A stretch of 64,000 nucleotides of DNA from JAHEEM01 sp036396795 (GTDB taxonomy: Bacteria; Pseudomonadota; Gammaproteobacteria; Steroidobacterales; Rariloculaceae), in NCBI GenBank assembly GCA_036396795.1, contig DASWKF010000128.1, forward strand, positions 29,723-93,722, given 5' to 3'. A program made the translations under genes and the position numbers. The notes under the pieces were generated by a model. The model was not told the DNA's origin. It saw only the letters and a list, made by a program, of their open reading frames with translations, and did no database searches. This document shows, piece after piece, positions 8,387 through 17,693 of the stretch. Position 1 is the first letter of the stretch. Each line of letters begins with the position of its first letter.

Positions 8387-9439
8387 ATGCCGGTGGCTGG
8401 AAAGACACCCGGAACGATCGCGGCGGCGCTGCTGCTTTGCGCGGCAGCAGCCGGCCCTGGCTTCGGCCAAGGCGTGCCGCAGCGCACGATCAGCCACATC
8501 GGCGGCGGCGTCTACCGCGCGACCAACAACAACCACGGCACGGTATTTCTGGTCACCTCGGAAGGCATCGTGCTCGCCGATCCCCTGAGCCCCGATTTCG
8601 CGCTGTGGCTCAGGAACGAGCTCAATGTCCGCTTCGGCGCGCCCGTACGCTACGTCGTCTACAGCCATCACCATTGGGATCATGCGTCCGGCGGCAGCGT
8701 CTTCGCCGACACCGCCCGCTTCGTCGGCCACGCCAACATGCTCGAGCACTTGGCGATGCCGCCGGCCTCGACGGCGTTGGCCGAGGTCGTCGGGCAATAC
8801 GCTCCGGTCGCGGCGCTGGATCTCGACGACAACGATCAGATCGACCGTGAAGAAGCGCGGGCCGGCGGCGTCGACAGCGTCAGATTCAGCGCCTTCGATG
8901 CCGATCAGAACGGGCTTTTGACCGGCGCCGAGGTCATGCGGGGCCCGGTAAGCCAGGTGCGTCCGCCGCAAATCACCTACACCGACGAGATCGAGATCTC
9001 CATCGGGGGCAAGCGCGTGCACATGCAATGGGTCGGCGAGATGAATCATTCCCTCGACTCCAGCCTGATCGCGTTTCCCGACGACGGCGTAATGTTCGTC
9101 GTCGACTACGTGACTTTCGGCCGCCTGCCCTACCGCGAGATGGACTACGAGCTGGGCCGTTTCGATGAATGGATGGAGAAGATCGCCGAGGCCGAGCGGC
9201 TCGCCGCGAGCTTCGAGCATGTCGCGACCGGCCACGGGCCGGTCGGCACGGCGGAAAACATCACCCAATGGCGCGAGTATTTCGAACAGCTGCGGGATGA
9301 GGTCGCCGCCGCCATCGCGGCGGGCAGAACGCTCGAGCAGATGCAGCAAGAAATCACGATGCCGGACTACAGGCACTGGGAAGGCCACGACTGGGTCGCC
9401 GAGAACGTGCTCGGCATGTACCATTTTTTGACGGATTGA
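8387..9439 (+). CDS. Secreted metallo-beta-lactamase-fold hydrolase with inserted EF-hand pair
   Basis: A 350-residue protein with a signal peptide (cleavage near GPGFG-QG). The MBL metal motif HHHWDH is near residue 94, followed by later ligands in GEMNH, VVDYVTFG and ATGHG. Between the HxHxDH motif and the GEMNH strand lie two canonical EF-hand loops: DLDDNDQIDREE (about 145-156) and DADQNGLLTGAE (about 172-183), each with acidic or Asn ligands at positions 1, 3 and 5 and Glu at 12. The MBL fold gives a periplasmic metallohydrolase; the substrate is unknown. It starts 80 bases after the phytase and is followed 19 bases later by a VOC gene, suggesting one transcript. Confidence 0.85.
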   Translation: MPVAGKTPGTIAAALLLCAAAAGPGFGQGVPQRTISHIGGGVYRATNNNHGTVFLVTSEGIVLADPLSPDFALWLRNELNVRFGAPVRYVVYSHHHWDHASGGSVFADTARFVGHANMLEHLAMPPASTALAEVVGQYAPVAALDLDDNDQIDREEARAGGVDSVRFSAFDADQNGLLTGAEVMRGPVSQVRPPQITYTDEIEISIGGKRVHMQWVGEMNHSLDSSLIAFPDDGVMFVVDYVTFGRLPYREMDYELGRFDEWMEKIAEAERLAASFEHVATGHGPVGTAENITQWREYFEQLRDEVAAAIAAGRTLEQMQQEITMPDYRHWEGHDWVAENVLGMYHFLTD

Positions 9440-9458
9440 ATAAAGAAGGGAGGACAGC

Positions 9459-9938
9459 ATGCGCGGGCTAGCTTTGTTTCTTGCAGGGGTGGCGGCCGGT
9501 GGGGCGATCCAGATGGCGGCCGCTCAGAGCCAGAATCGCGGCCTCGTCGGTCTCAATCATGTCGGCTTGACGGTGCCCGACATGGACGCCGCCGTCGCCT
9601 ATTACACCGAGACCTTGGGTTTCCCGGAAGCGTTCAGAGCCGTCGACGACGCCGGCGAGCCGACGCTCGTCTACGTGCAGATCAGCCGCGATACCTTCGT
9701 GGAGCTCAACCGCGCCAACGGGCGGCCGGCGGGCATCAACCACCTCGGCATTCACGTCGAGGACGTCGAGGCCGCCGCCGCGATGTTCCGCGAGCGCGGC
9801 GCCGAGGTCACGCCGGTGCGCTCCGGCTCCACGCGAGCGCTATTGTCCGACGTCACGGATCTCAACGGCATTCGCATCGAGCTCGCCGAGCTCACGCCGG
9901 AATCCCTGCACCGAAGGGCCATGGACAACTGGCAATAG
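9459..9938 (+). CDS. Exported VOC (glyoxalase-fold) protein
   Basis: A 159-residue protein with an N-terminal signal-like segment (MRGLALFLAGVAAGGAIQMAAA) followed by a single VOC domain: GLNHVGLTVPDMDAAVAYYTETLGF at residues 30-54 and INHLGIHVEDVEAAAAMFRE at 91-110, with metal-ligand candidates His34, His93 and Glu142 (IRIELAEL). Export is unusual for this fold. GGGAGGA precedes the start. It follows the EF-hand/MBL gene by 19 bases and converges with the gene ending at 9941. The reaction is unknown. Confidence 0.8.
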   Translation: MRGLALFLAGVAAGGAIQMAAAQSQNRGLVGLNHVGLTVPDMDAAVAYYTETLGFPEAFRAVDDAGEPTLVYVQISRDTFVELNRANGRPAGINHLGIHVEDVEAAAAMFRERGAEVTPVRSGSTRALLSDVTDLNGIRIELAELTPESLHRRAMDNWQ

Positions 9939-9940
9939 GT

Positions 9941-10372
9941 TCAAGGCAGGCCAAGACGCTCCAGCGCGGCGGGCATGGCGGCGGCATCGAGCCGATAACA
10001 CTGTCTGCCGGCATCGTGATACCAGAAGTCGCCGCGCTCGCTCTCCGGCGCGGGCAGGCTGAAGCGCGCGCACAGCTCGTAGGCGTCCGACGACAGCCGC
10101 CTGTATTCATAGGCGTCGGACGTCTCGGGATCCTCGGGCAGCCGCGACATGATGCGGCCGTCGACGAGCGCCTCGAGCTCCTCCGGCAGCGCGTCGTTGC
10201 CCTGCCGATAGAGATCCAGCATCCGCACGAGCGAGCGCAGATCGGCCGTGCGTCGAAGATCGAATCGATGCAGGCGCTGCTCGGCGGGTGATCCCGCGAG
10301 CCAGAGACCGGCGAGCACCGCAACAGCGACGACGGCGAGCCCCAGGAACGCCGCGACGCGGTTGGGGTTCAC
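9941..10372 (-). CDS. Hypothetical membrane-anchored protein, pseudopilin-like N-terminus
   Basis: A 143-residue protein beginning at GTG 10372, which overlaps the stop of the upstream membrane gene as GTGA. An N-terminal hydrophobic helix (residues 7-26) is followed by a soluble domain with EQRLHRFDLRRTADLRSLVRMLDLYRQGND and EYRRLSSDAYELCARFSLPA, then a region with two cysteines (CARF, RQCYRL) that could form a disulphide in the periplasm. The pattern recalls small type II secretion-like or pre-pilin proteins but no cleavage motif is present. Translational coupling to the DUF5671-like gene suggests a two-protein unit. Function unknown. Confidence 0.7.
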   Translation of the reverse strand: MNPNRVAAFLGLAVVAVAVLAGLWLAGSPAEQRLHRFDLRRTADLRSLVRMLDLYRQGNDALPEELEALVDGRIMSRLPEDPETSDAYEYRRLSSDAYELCARFSLPAPESERGDFWYHDAGRQCYRLDAAAMPAALERLGLP

Positions 10373-11010
10373 CCGCCGAGAGCCTCTTCGTCGGCCTTGA
10401 GGCTCCAAAGGTAGTAGCCGAAGACGGCACCCGCGATCGCGGCGATCACGAGCACCTTCAAGAGAAATCTCACCGTCAGCTCGCCGCTCAGGAGGCTGTA
10501 GATCAACGAAATCAGGTCGCCGGTCAAGACACAGGCAGCCACCAGGAGCGTCAGATAAGTCAGCCATCTTCTGACTGACGAAGTGCGGCGAGTCGGATCG
10601 CGGACGATCTCCTTTGCAAGCCGTGACGCCAGCAACAGCAGTATCGGAAACGCCACGATCAGCGCCGCGACGGCACTGCGGATCCGGCTGTAGTAGTATC
10701 CTCGAACGTCGCTCAGCGACTCGTCCGGGAACGCCAGATTGATGAATTGAAACAACAGGCCGCCGAGATGGTAGGCGCTGACGTAGAGCATTCCGAACAT
10801 CAACAGGTACAAAAAGGCGTCTCGCGCGGAGAGCTGCGCTTTCGGGCGAGGCACGGGAACCGCAAACGACACATCGGCGTAGTGCCCGAGGCCGTCGGAA
10901 ATCTGATCTCTCGACCAGCCGGCCTCCTCCAAGGCCTTTTGGATCTCCGCTTTGGAGGCTCCCGTTGCCAAGGCCCGGTCGATGAATGCCGTCAGTCTCG
11001 CGTCCGCCAT
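10369..11010 (-). CDS. DUF5671-like four-helix membrane protein
   Basis: A 213-residue protein; ATG 11010 is chosen because AGGAGGGG lies 4 bases upstream. The soluble N-terminus (ADARLTAFIDRALATGASKAEI, GWSRDQISDGL) is a small helical domain, and SARDAFLYLLMFGMLYVSAYHLG starts a membrane domain with four helices separated by short charged loops. The combination fits the DUF5671 family, which has no known function. Its stop codon overlaps the following gene by 4 bases, so the two are cotranslated. Confidence 0.75.
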   Translation of the reverse strand: MADARLTAFIDRALATGASKAEIQKALEEAGWSRDQISDGLGHYADVSFAVPVPRPKAQLSARDAFLYLLMFGMLYVSAYHLGGLLFQFINLAFPDESLSDVRGYYYSRIRSAVAALIVAFPILLLLASRLAKEIVRDPTRRTSSVRRWLTYLTLLVAACVLTGDLISLIYSLLSGELTVRFLLKVLVIAAIAGAVFGYYLWSLKADEEALGG

Positions 11011-11156
11011 TGCCCCTCCTTCGATAACACGTGCGCGCGCAAGGCCGCGCAAAACGCGCGCCGAACCTCCTCAGAAATCGCGCGCAGGTCAAATGGAAAG
11101 GTAAGGTCGGCCCGCAACTGCGCGCACGCGCTCAAGTTTAGCGTTTCCGCTGGCTC

Positions 11157-12572
11157 TCACGGCGCGGTTTCGGCAAAGTCGCCGCCAAGGGCCTTGTAGA
11201 GGGCCGCCAGCGTGGTCGCTCTATCGGTGACAGCGACCGCGTATTGATCCTCGAGCTCGAGCTGGGTGCGCTCGGCATCGAGCACGGCCAGATAGTCCGA
11301 CACGCCGTTGTCGAACCGTAGTCGCGCCAGGCTGCTTGCCGTTCGGCTCGCATCGACGGCCTCGGCAAGCGCCGCCGCGGTGAGCGTCGAGGCGCGATAG
11401 CCCGCGAGCCCGTTCTCGACCTCCTCGAGAGCCAGCAGCAGCGTTTCCTCGAAGACCGCGTAGGCGCGCTCGGCGCGCGCCTCGGCGGCGAGAACATTCT
11501 GGCGAATTCGCCCGAAATCGAGAATGCGCCACGACAAGAACGGCCCGATGCTCCAGCGCTCGGCTTCCGATGACCCGATGTCGTCGCGCTCGCTGCCGGT
11601 CCAGCCGAAATCACCGAGCAGCGTGAGCCTCGGGTAGAACTCGGCGGCCTGGATCCCGACGGCGGAGACGCTTTCCGCGAGCCGGCGCTCGGCCGCGAAT
11701 ACGTCGGGCCTGCGCCGGATCCAATCCTCGGGCGTGCCGACGGCTATCATCGACGGCATCGCGGGCAAATCACGCTCCGCAACCAGGCGCGCGCGCAATT
11801 GCTCCACCGGCTCGGCCGTGAGCGCCGAAAGCCGCTGCTCCGCGCGCGATATCGCGGCGCGCGTCTGCGGCAACAGCGCGGCGAGCGAGCGCTCCAAGGC
11901 CTCGGAGCGCGCGACGTCGAGCGCGGTCCCGCGGCCGGCGTCGAGCGACGCCTCGAGTATCTCGACGCTGTTGCCGAGGTTGTCGAGATTGCGTTGCTGA
12001 ACGAGCAGGCGCTGCTGAGAGCCGCGCAGCGCGAAATAGGTCTGTGCGACCTCGGCGATGATGCTGAGCTGCGCGGCGCGCAGCGCAGCCGCATCCGCCT
12101 CGGTTCGCCGCAATATCGCCTCGTTCTCGCGGCGCAGGCTGCCGAACAGGTCGATTTCCCAGCTCATGTCGAAGCCGGCGCGGTAGACCTCGGTCGTGCC
12201 CTCCTCCGGAAAACCGAAGGGATCCTGAGCGCTTTGCTGACTACGCTGGTAGTCGACGCCGGTCCCCATCGTCGGGAACCAGCTGTAGATTCGCAGCCCG
12301 CTGAGCGCGCGCGTCTCGTTCAAGGTTGCCAGCGCCTGCGCAACGGTGGTGTTCTGCGCCAGCGCCAGCTCGATCAGCGCGTCGAGATCCGGGTCGCCGA
12401 AGCTTTGCCAGAGCTCGGCGGAAACCGCCGCATCGCTGTAGGGCCCGGCCGCCGATTCGACGAACTCGCCGGGCAGCTCCGTAGCCGGCTGCTCGTAGTC
12501 GGGTCCGGCGGCGCAAGCAGTCAGCAGAACCAGGACGCCGATCGGCGTCAACAGGCGGGCTCGATCACGCAT
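11157..12572 (-). CDS. RND-type outer membrane channel lipoprotein (NodT/OprM family)
   Basis: A 471-residue TolC-like outer membrane factor. The lipobox LTACAAGPDYEQP at residues 17-30 marks it as a lipoprotein of the NodT/OprM type. Two repeated halves carry the long alpha-barrel helices (for example ALAQNTTVAQALATLNETRALSG and DWIRRRPDVFAAERRLAESV). It completes a tripartite efflux system with the two upstream genes; its start overlaps the end of the pump gene by 8 bases, indicating co-translation. The substrate of the pump is unknown. Confidence 0.92.
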   Translation of the reverse strand: MRDRARLLTPIGVLVLLTACAAGPDYEQPATELPGEFVESAAGPYSDAAVSAELWQSFGDPDLDALIELALAQNTTVAQALATLNETRALSGLRIYSWFPTMGTGVDYQRSQQSAQDPFGFPEEGTTEVYRAGFDMSWEIDLFGSLRRENEAILRRTEADAAALRAAQLSIIAEVAQTYFALRGSQQRLLVQQRNLDNLGNSVEILEASLDAGRGTALDVARSEALERSLAALLPQTRAAISRAEQRLSALTAEPVEQLRARLVAERDLPAMPSMIAVGTPEDWIRRRPDVFAAERRLAESVSAVGIQAAEFYPRLTLLGDFGWTGSERDDIGSSEAERWSIGPFLSWRILDFGRIRQNVLAAEARAERAYAVFEETLLLALEEVENGLAGYRASTLTAAALAEAVDASRTASSLARLRFDNGVSDYLAVLDAERTQLELEDQYAVAVTDRATTLAALYKALGGDFAETAP

Positions 12573-15500
12573 GACCGGCTCCTTGGATAGCCCCGGTGCA
12601 CCGCGTTACGAGCTTGCGAATCAGCACATAGAAAACCGGCGTGAAGAACAGGCCGAAGAACGTGACGCCGAGCATGCCGAAGAACACCGTGACGCCCATG
12701 GCGTGGCGAACCTCCGCGCCCGCGCCGTGGGCGAACACCAGCGGCATGACGCCGGCGATGAAGGCAAAGCTCGTCATCAATATCGGCCGCAGGCGCAGCC
12801 GGCAGGCTTCGAGCGCCGCCTCGACGATGCCGAGGCCTTTCTTCTCCAGATCGTGGGCGAACTCGACGATCAGGATCGCGTTCTTGCACGCAAGCCCCAT
12901 GAGCACGACCAGGCCGATCTGCGTGAAGATATTGTTGTCCAAGAAGGTCGGCGGCACCGAGATCGGCGGCGGAGGAATCAGCCCCCAGCCGATCTGCAAG
13001 CCGAACCAGAACCCCATGATCGTATTCAGGACCCAGATCCCTCCGATGGCCGACAACAGGCACAGCGGCACGATCAGGATGATCGCCGCCGGCAGCGACC
13101 AGCTCTCGTAGAGCGCCGCCAGCACCAGGAACACCAGAATGATGCACAACGGAAAGATGAACAGCGCGGCGTTGCCCTGAGTGGCCTCCTGGTAGGTGAG
13201 CCCGGTCCATTCGATGCTCACGCCCTGAGGCAACACGTTGTCTGCGACGGCCTGCACCGCGCCCAGGGCCTCACCCGAGGACAACAGCGCCGGGTTGATA
13301 CCCGCCGAAAGATCGGCCGCCGGATAACCGTTGTAGCGGATCACGGGGTCCGGCCCGAAGCCCTGCTTGACGTCCAGGACCGTCGTGATCGGCACCATGC
13401 GGCCGCTGTCGTTGCGTACCCGGATTCTCGAAAGATCGCTGACCTCGTCGCGGAACTCGGAATCGGCCTGCGCGTAAACGCTGTAGGTTCTGCCGAAAAG
13501 GTTGAAATCGTTGACGTAGGCCGAGCCCATGTACACCTGCAAGGCCTCGTAAACGTCGGTGAGCCGCAAGCCCTGATCCTTGGTTTTCTCCCGATTTACC
13601 TCGGCATCGAGCTGCGGGACGTTGGAGCTGAACGAGCTCAGCACCGAGAACGGATCGAATCCCGGCGTCTGGCTCAACGCGCCGACCATGGCCCAGACGT
13701 TGTTGTGAAGCTCACCGAAACCCAGGCCCACGCGGTCCTGAACGAACATCTCCACGCCCGACGAGTTGCCCAAGCCCAGCACCGGCGGCGGCATCAGCGC
13801 GAACGCCAGGCCTTCCTTGATGCTGCTGAACTGGCCCGACAAGCTCGCCGCGATTTCGGCCGCGCTGAGCTCTCGCTCGTCGGCCGGCGAGATGCCGAAG
13901 AACACCGTGCCGATGTTCGGCGTGTTGACGAAGTGCAAGGCGTTGAGCCCCGGAAACGCGACCGAGTTCTCGACGCCCGGCGTTTCCGCGGCCATGCGCG
14001 ACATTTCCCGAATCGTCGCATCGGTGCGATCGATGGTCGCGCCTTCCGGCAGCAGCACGACGCCGAACAGATACTGCTTGTCCTGAATCGGTATGAACCC
14101 GGCAGGCACGGCACGGAAGCCGAGCACCGTCACGCCGATCAATACGACGTAGATCAAGCCCATCCGGCCGGCGTGACGGATGTTGCGGTTGACCCCCGAC
14201 GAGTAGGCGTTCGCCCCGCTCTTGAACACGCGATTGAAGGGCCGGAACACCCAGCCGAAGCTTCCCTCGATGAGGTTCGCGAGCCAGTCGTTGGGCGCAC
14301 CGCGCGGCTTCAGCAACGCGGCCGACAACGCCGGCGACAAGGTCAGCGAGTTGAGCCCCGAGATCAGCACTGAAACGGCAATCGTGACCGCAAACTGGCG
14401 GTAGAACTGCCCGGTGACGCCCTCAAGAAAGGCCAGCGGCACGAACACGCCCGACAGCACCAGCGAGATGGCCACAATGGGCCCGGAGACCTCCTCCATC
14501 GCGCTGTGCGCGGCGCGGCGCGGCGACTCACCCTCCTCTATATGCCGTTCGACGTTCTCGACCACGACGATGGCGTCGTCGACGACGATGCCGATCGCGA
14601 GCACAAGCCCGAACAAGGTCAAGACGTTGATCGAGAAGCCGAACAGCCACAGAAACGCGAAGGTGCCGATGATCGAAACCGGCACTGCGAGCAGCGGGAT
14701 GATCGAAGCCCGCCAGGTTTGCAGGAACAGCACCACGACCAGCACGACCAAGGCCACGGCCTCGAGCAGGGTCGTGATGACGGAACGAATCGACTGGCGA
14801 ACGAAGGTCGTCGGATCGTAGACGACGGACCATTCGACGCCGGCGGGAAAGTCTGCCGCAAGCTCGGCCATCGCCTCGCGCACGGCATCGGACAGCTCGA
14901 TGGAGTTCGCGCCGGGCGCTTCGAATATGGCGATCGCGGCAGCCTGCTCGTTGTTCAGCAACGAGCGCAGCGAATAACCTTGCGCACCCAGCTCGACCCG
15001 AGCCACGTCCTCGAGCCGGGTGATCGCGCCGTCGGCCGCCGTCTTGATGACGATGTCCTCGAACTCCTCGACCGACTGCAAGCGTCCCTGCGCGTTGATC
15101 GATATCTGCAAGGTGCTCTCGCCGTGCTGCGGCGGGCCGCCGATCACGCCGGCGGAAACTTGAACGTTCTGCTCGCGAATCGCCCCGATGATGTCGCCGG
15201 CGGTCAGATCGCGCGCCGAGGCCTTCTCAGGGTCGAGCCAAACGCGCATCGCATAGTTGCCGGAGCCGAACACGAAGGCCTGCCCCACACCCTGAAGTCG
15301 AGCGAGCTCGTCGCGCACGCGCAGCGTGGCGTAATTGGCCAGGTACAAGCTGTCGTATTCACCCGTGGGCGAGCGCAAATGAACGACCATCGTCAAGGTC
15401 GGCGATGATTTCTGGGTGATCACGCCAAGGGCGCGAACAGCCTCGGGAAGCCGCGGCAAGGCCTGCGAGACACGGTTCTGGACGAGCACGGACGCGAGAT

Positions 15501-15807
15501 CGATATCGGTGCCGCCGGCAAACGTGACCGTCAACTGCAATTGCCCGTCGGAGCTTGCAACCGACTTCATGTAGATCATGTTCTCGACGCCGGTGATCGC
15601 CTCCTCCAACGGCGCCGCGACGGTCTCCGATATCGTTTGCGGATTGGCGCCGGGGTAGGTCGCCGTAACCTGCACCGACGGCGGAACGACGTCCGGATAC
15701 TCGCTGATCGGCAGGTTCGGTATCGCCACTAAGCCGGCGATAAAAATGAACAGCGACAACACCGCGGCGAGTATCGGGCGGTCAACGAAGGTCTTGGACA
15801 GATTCAT
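12565..15807 (-). CDS. RND multidrug efflux pump inner membrane subunit (AcrB/MexF-like)
   Basis: A 1080-residue hydrophobe/amphiphile efflux-1 transporter that uses proton flux to extrude compounds. It starts MNLSKTFVDRPILAAVLS, carries the porter-domain motif PDVVPPSVQVTATYPGAN, and TM4 has GLVLAIGIVVDDAIVVVENVER, which supplies the paired aspartates for proton relay. C-terminal helices include LVVLMGLACKNAILIVEFA. Compared with MexF-like pumps there is an extra run of roughly 25 residues (about 925-950, containing GLIPPPPISVPPTF) just before DNNIFTQIGL. The gene lies between adaptor and outer membrane factor in a TetR-led operon. Confidence 0.93.
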   Translation of the reverse strand: MNLSKTFVDRPILAAVLSLFIFIAGLVAIPNLPISEYPDVVPPSVQVTATYPGANPQTISETVAAPLEEAITGVENMIYMKSVASSDGQLQLTVTFAGGTDIDLASVLVQNRVSQALPRLPEAVRALGVITQKSSPTLTMVVHLRSPTGEYDSLYLANYATLRVRDELARLQGVGQAFVFGSGNYAMRVWLDPEKASARDLTAGDIIGAIREQNVQVSAGVIGGPPQHGESTLQISINAQGRLQSVEEFEDIVIKTAADGAITRLEDVARVELGAQGYSLRSLLNNEQAAAIAIFEAPGANSIELSDAVREAMAELAADFPAGVEWSVVYDPTTFVRQSIRSVITTLLEAVALVVLVVVLFLQTWRASIIPLLAVPVSIIGTFAFLWLFGFSINVLTLFGLVLAIGIVVDDAIVVVENVERHIEEGESPRRAAHSAMEEVSGPIVAISLVLSGVFVPLAFLEGVTGQFYRQFAVTIAVSVLISGLNSLTLSPALSAALLKPRGAPNDWLANLIEGSFGWVFRPFNRVFKSGANAYSSGVNRNIRHAGRMGLIYVVLIGVTVLGFRAVPAGFIPIQDKQYLFGVVLLPEGATIDRTDATIREMSRMAAETPGVENSVAFPGLNALHFVNTPNIGTVFFGISPADERELSAAEIAASLSGQFSSIKEGLAFALMPPPVLGLGNSSGVEMFVQDRVGLGFGELHNNVWAMVGALSQTPGFDPFSVLSSFSSNVPQLDAEVNREKTKDQGLRLTDVYEALQVYMGSAYVNDFNLFGRTYSVYAQADSEFRDEVSDLSRIRVRNDSGRMVPITTVLDVKQGFGPDPVIRYNGYPAADLSAGINPALLSSGEALGAVQAVADNVLPQGVSIEWTGLTYQEATQGNAALFIFPLCIILVFLVLAALYESWSLPAAIILIVPLCLLSAIGGIWVLNTIMGFWFGLQIGWGLIPPPPISVPPTFLDNNIFTQIGLVVLMGLACKNAILIVEFAHDLEKKGLGIVEAALEACRLRLRPILMTSFAFIAGVMPLVFAHGAGAEVRHAMGVTVFFGMLGVTFFGLFFTPVFYVLIRKLVTRCTGAIQGAGHA

Positions 15808-15844
15808 CGTGTAAAGCCTGTTTCCGGTTTCTAGCTTGCGGCTT

Positions 15845-17062
15845 CTAGTTGGCGGCAGGGCCCTCGGCCGCGCCCTGCGGCGACGACACGGCGGCCAGCG
15901 GGTCGCTCATCGGTACTTCGGCCGGAGCGAGAGGCACGCCGGGAAAGAAAATCCTGCGCACGCCGTTGACCACGACGCGGTCGTCGGCGGTCAGGCCCGA
16001 CGTGACGATGCGCAGGCCGTCCACGAGGCTGCCGAGCTGAACGTCCCGTCTCTCGGCGAGGTCGCTGGCGCCGACGACATAAACGTACTTGCGATCCTGG
16101 TCCGTGAGCACCGCCATGTCATGAATGAGCAGGGCGTCCTGCTGCTCGCCTTGGAGCAGGCGCACGCGTGCGAATAAGCCCGGCGTCAGCATGCCGTCCG
16201 GGTTCGGCAGCACCGCGCGCGCGCGGATCGTGCCGGTCTCCGGATCCACTCGATTGTCGACGAAATCGAGCTCACCTTCGTAGGGGAAACCGGAATCGCT
16301 CGCCAGACCCACCTGCACACGCGTTCGCGCACCGTTTCCGGAGAATCGCCCCGAGCCGTTGCGAGCCTCGAGATAGACGCTCTCATCCGCCTCGAAAGTG
16401 GCGTAGACCGGGTCGACGGAAACGAGCGTGGTCAATAGCGTCTCGCCCGGCGCCACGAGGTTGCCGGGCTTGACCAGCGCCGCGCCGATGCGGCCCGTTA
16501 TCGGGGCGGTGATTTGCGCGAAGCTCAAGTTCAGCTCCGCCTGCTCGAGCTGCGCTCGAGCGCCGTTGCGGTCGGCCTGCGCCTGCTGCAGCTCATTGCG
16601 GCGCTGATCGAACTCTTCTCGCGAGATCGCGCGCGCTTCGATCAGCATCTCACTGCGCTCGACCTCCTGCTCGGCCAGCGTGATACGCGTGTCCGCGCGC
16701 TCCAGGTTCGCCCGCGCGACTGCGACCGCCGCCTGATATTCGCGGCGGTCGATCGTGCATAGCAAAGCGCCTTTCTCGACGATGCCGCCCTCCTCGAAGT
16801 GCACGGTCTCCAGGTAGCCGGCGACGCGAGGACGTATCTCGACGGTGTCGACGGCCTCGATGCGTCCGGTGAATTCGTCCCAGGTCGTGACCGGACGATC
16901 CACGACCTTGGCGACGCTGACGGCCGTCGGCGGCATCTGCATGCCGGGATCCTCACCTGCATCGCCGCCCCCACAGGCGGCCAAAGCCATCGCCAGCACG
17001 GCGATATACACCCAGCGCGCGGCGGATATGGCAGGATCGCCGGCAGTCGTTCTTTTCTCCAT
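15845..17062 (-). CDS. RND efflux periplasmic adaptor lipoprotein (AcrA/MexE-like)
   Basis: A 405-residue membrane fusion protein. ATG 17062 is preferred over one seven codons upstream because GGGAAG precedes it. The lipobox ALAACGGG gives an acylated N-terminus. Barrel-sandwich motifs are TRPVTTWDEFTGRIEAVD-like (DRPVTTWDEFTGRIEAV), VEIRPRVAGYLETVHFEEGGIVEKG, and the returning lipoyl half FAQITAPITGRIGAALVKPGN, separated by an alpha-hairpin. The protein bridges the inner membrane pump and outer membrane channel. It lies 68 bases after the TetR gene and 37 bases before the pump gene. Confidence 0.92.
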   Translation of the reverse strand: MEKRTTAGDPAISAARWVYIAVLAMALAACGGGDAGEDPGMQMPPTAVSVAKVVDRPVTTWDEFTGRIEAVDTVEIRPRVAGYLETVHFEEGGIVEKGALLCTIDRREYQAAVAVARANLERADTRITLAEQEVERSEMLIEARAISREEFDQRRNELQQAQADRNGARAQLEQAELNLSFAQITAPITGRIGAALVKPGNLVAPGETLLTTLVSVDPVYATFEADESVYLEARNGSGRFSGNGARTRVQVGLASDSGFPYEGELDFVDNRVDPETGTIRARAVLPNPDGMLTPGLFARVRLLQGEQQDALLIHDMAVLTDQDRKYVYVVGASDLAERRDVQLGSLVDGLRIVTSGLTADDRVVVNGVRRIFFPGVPLAPAEVPMSDPLAAVSSPQGAAEGPAAN

Positions 17063-17130
17063 TGCTCTTCCCTGCGAATTCATCGTAGTCGTCCGATATG
17101 TCTTGATTCTCGCGATATCGCTCGCCGTCT

Positions 17131-17682
17131 TCAGTCAGCTTTCGACCATTCCACCGCGAGCTGTTCCAGCAATGCGACGAGACGCTTGCGGACGCTCGCC
17201 GGCAGCTCCCCGCAACCGAATATCTCCGACCAGAACAGCCCTTCCGAGGCGAGCCTCAGGAGATGCCTGCGCAACTGCGAATCGTCCCAGTCGACGTCGG
17301 CTCGCCGCTGCGCCTCGAATTCTCTGACCGGATCCAATAAGGAATGATCCAGGGTCACCGCGCTGAGCATCCCGGTAACGAATCTTCGCTGCTCCTCGTT
17401 GCGATCCGTGTGACAGCGGATATAGGCAATCAGCTCAGCCGCTCGCTCCTCACGATCCTTCGGCTTGAGCTGCGCCTCGAGGTCGCACCACTGCTCGATA
17501 TCGGCTTCGATCAACGCGCGCAACAGCGCCTCCTTGGTTGCGAAGTGATAAGTGATCCCGCCCCGGGTGACGCCGCTTTCCTGGACCAGCTCGTCATAGG
17601 TCAGGTTGCCGGCGCCGCGCTCCCGCACGATCCGCCGAGCCGCCTCGAGAATCGCGTCGCGCGCTTTCGGCTGCCTGCCCAT
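17131..17682 (-). CDS. TetR-family repressor of the RND efflux operon
   Basis: A 183-residue regulator with an N-terminal TetR helix-turn-helix: ARDAILEAARRIVRERG, then LTYDELVQESGVTRGGITYH with the recognition helix, then FATKEALLRALIEADIEQW. ATG 17682 (MGRQPKAR) is chosen over an upstream codon at 17721 because the longer form would read through the operator palindrome and add residues untypical of the family. It is the first gene of the efflux operon, so the usual model is autorepression relieved when a pump substrate binds the C-terminal domain. No ribosome binding site is visible before this start. Confidence 0.88.
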   Translation of the reverse strand: MGRQPKARDAILEAARRIVRERGAGNLTYDELVQESGVTRGGITYHFATKEALLRALIEADIEQWCDLEAQLKPKDREERAAELIAYIRCHTDRNEEQRRFVTGMLSAVTLDHSLLDPVREFEAQRRADVDWDDSQLRRHLLRLASEGLFWSEIFGCGELPASVRKRLVALLEQLAVEWSKAD

Positions 17683-17693
17683 GGGGGGCGAAA

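Noticed and set aside
8069..9460. 463-codon minus-strand frame across phytase and MBL genes
   Set aside because: It spans two real genes and shows no family motif; explained by GC-rich codon bias.
12571..14373. 600-codon plus-strand frame inside the RND pump
   Set aside because: Arg/Gln/His-rich antisense shadow with no membrane or domain features; the pump frame on the other strand is conserved throughout.
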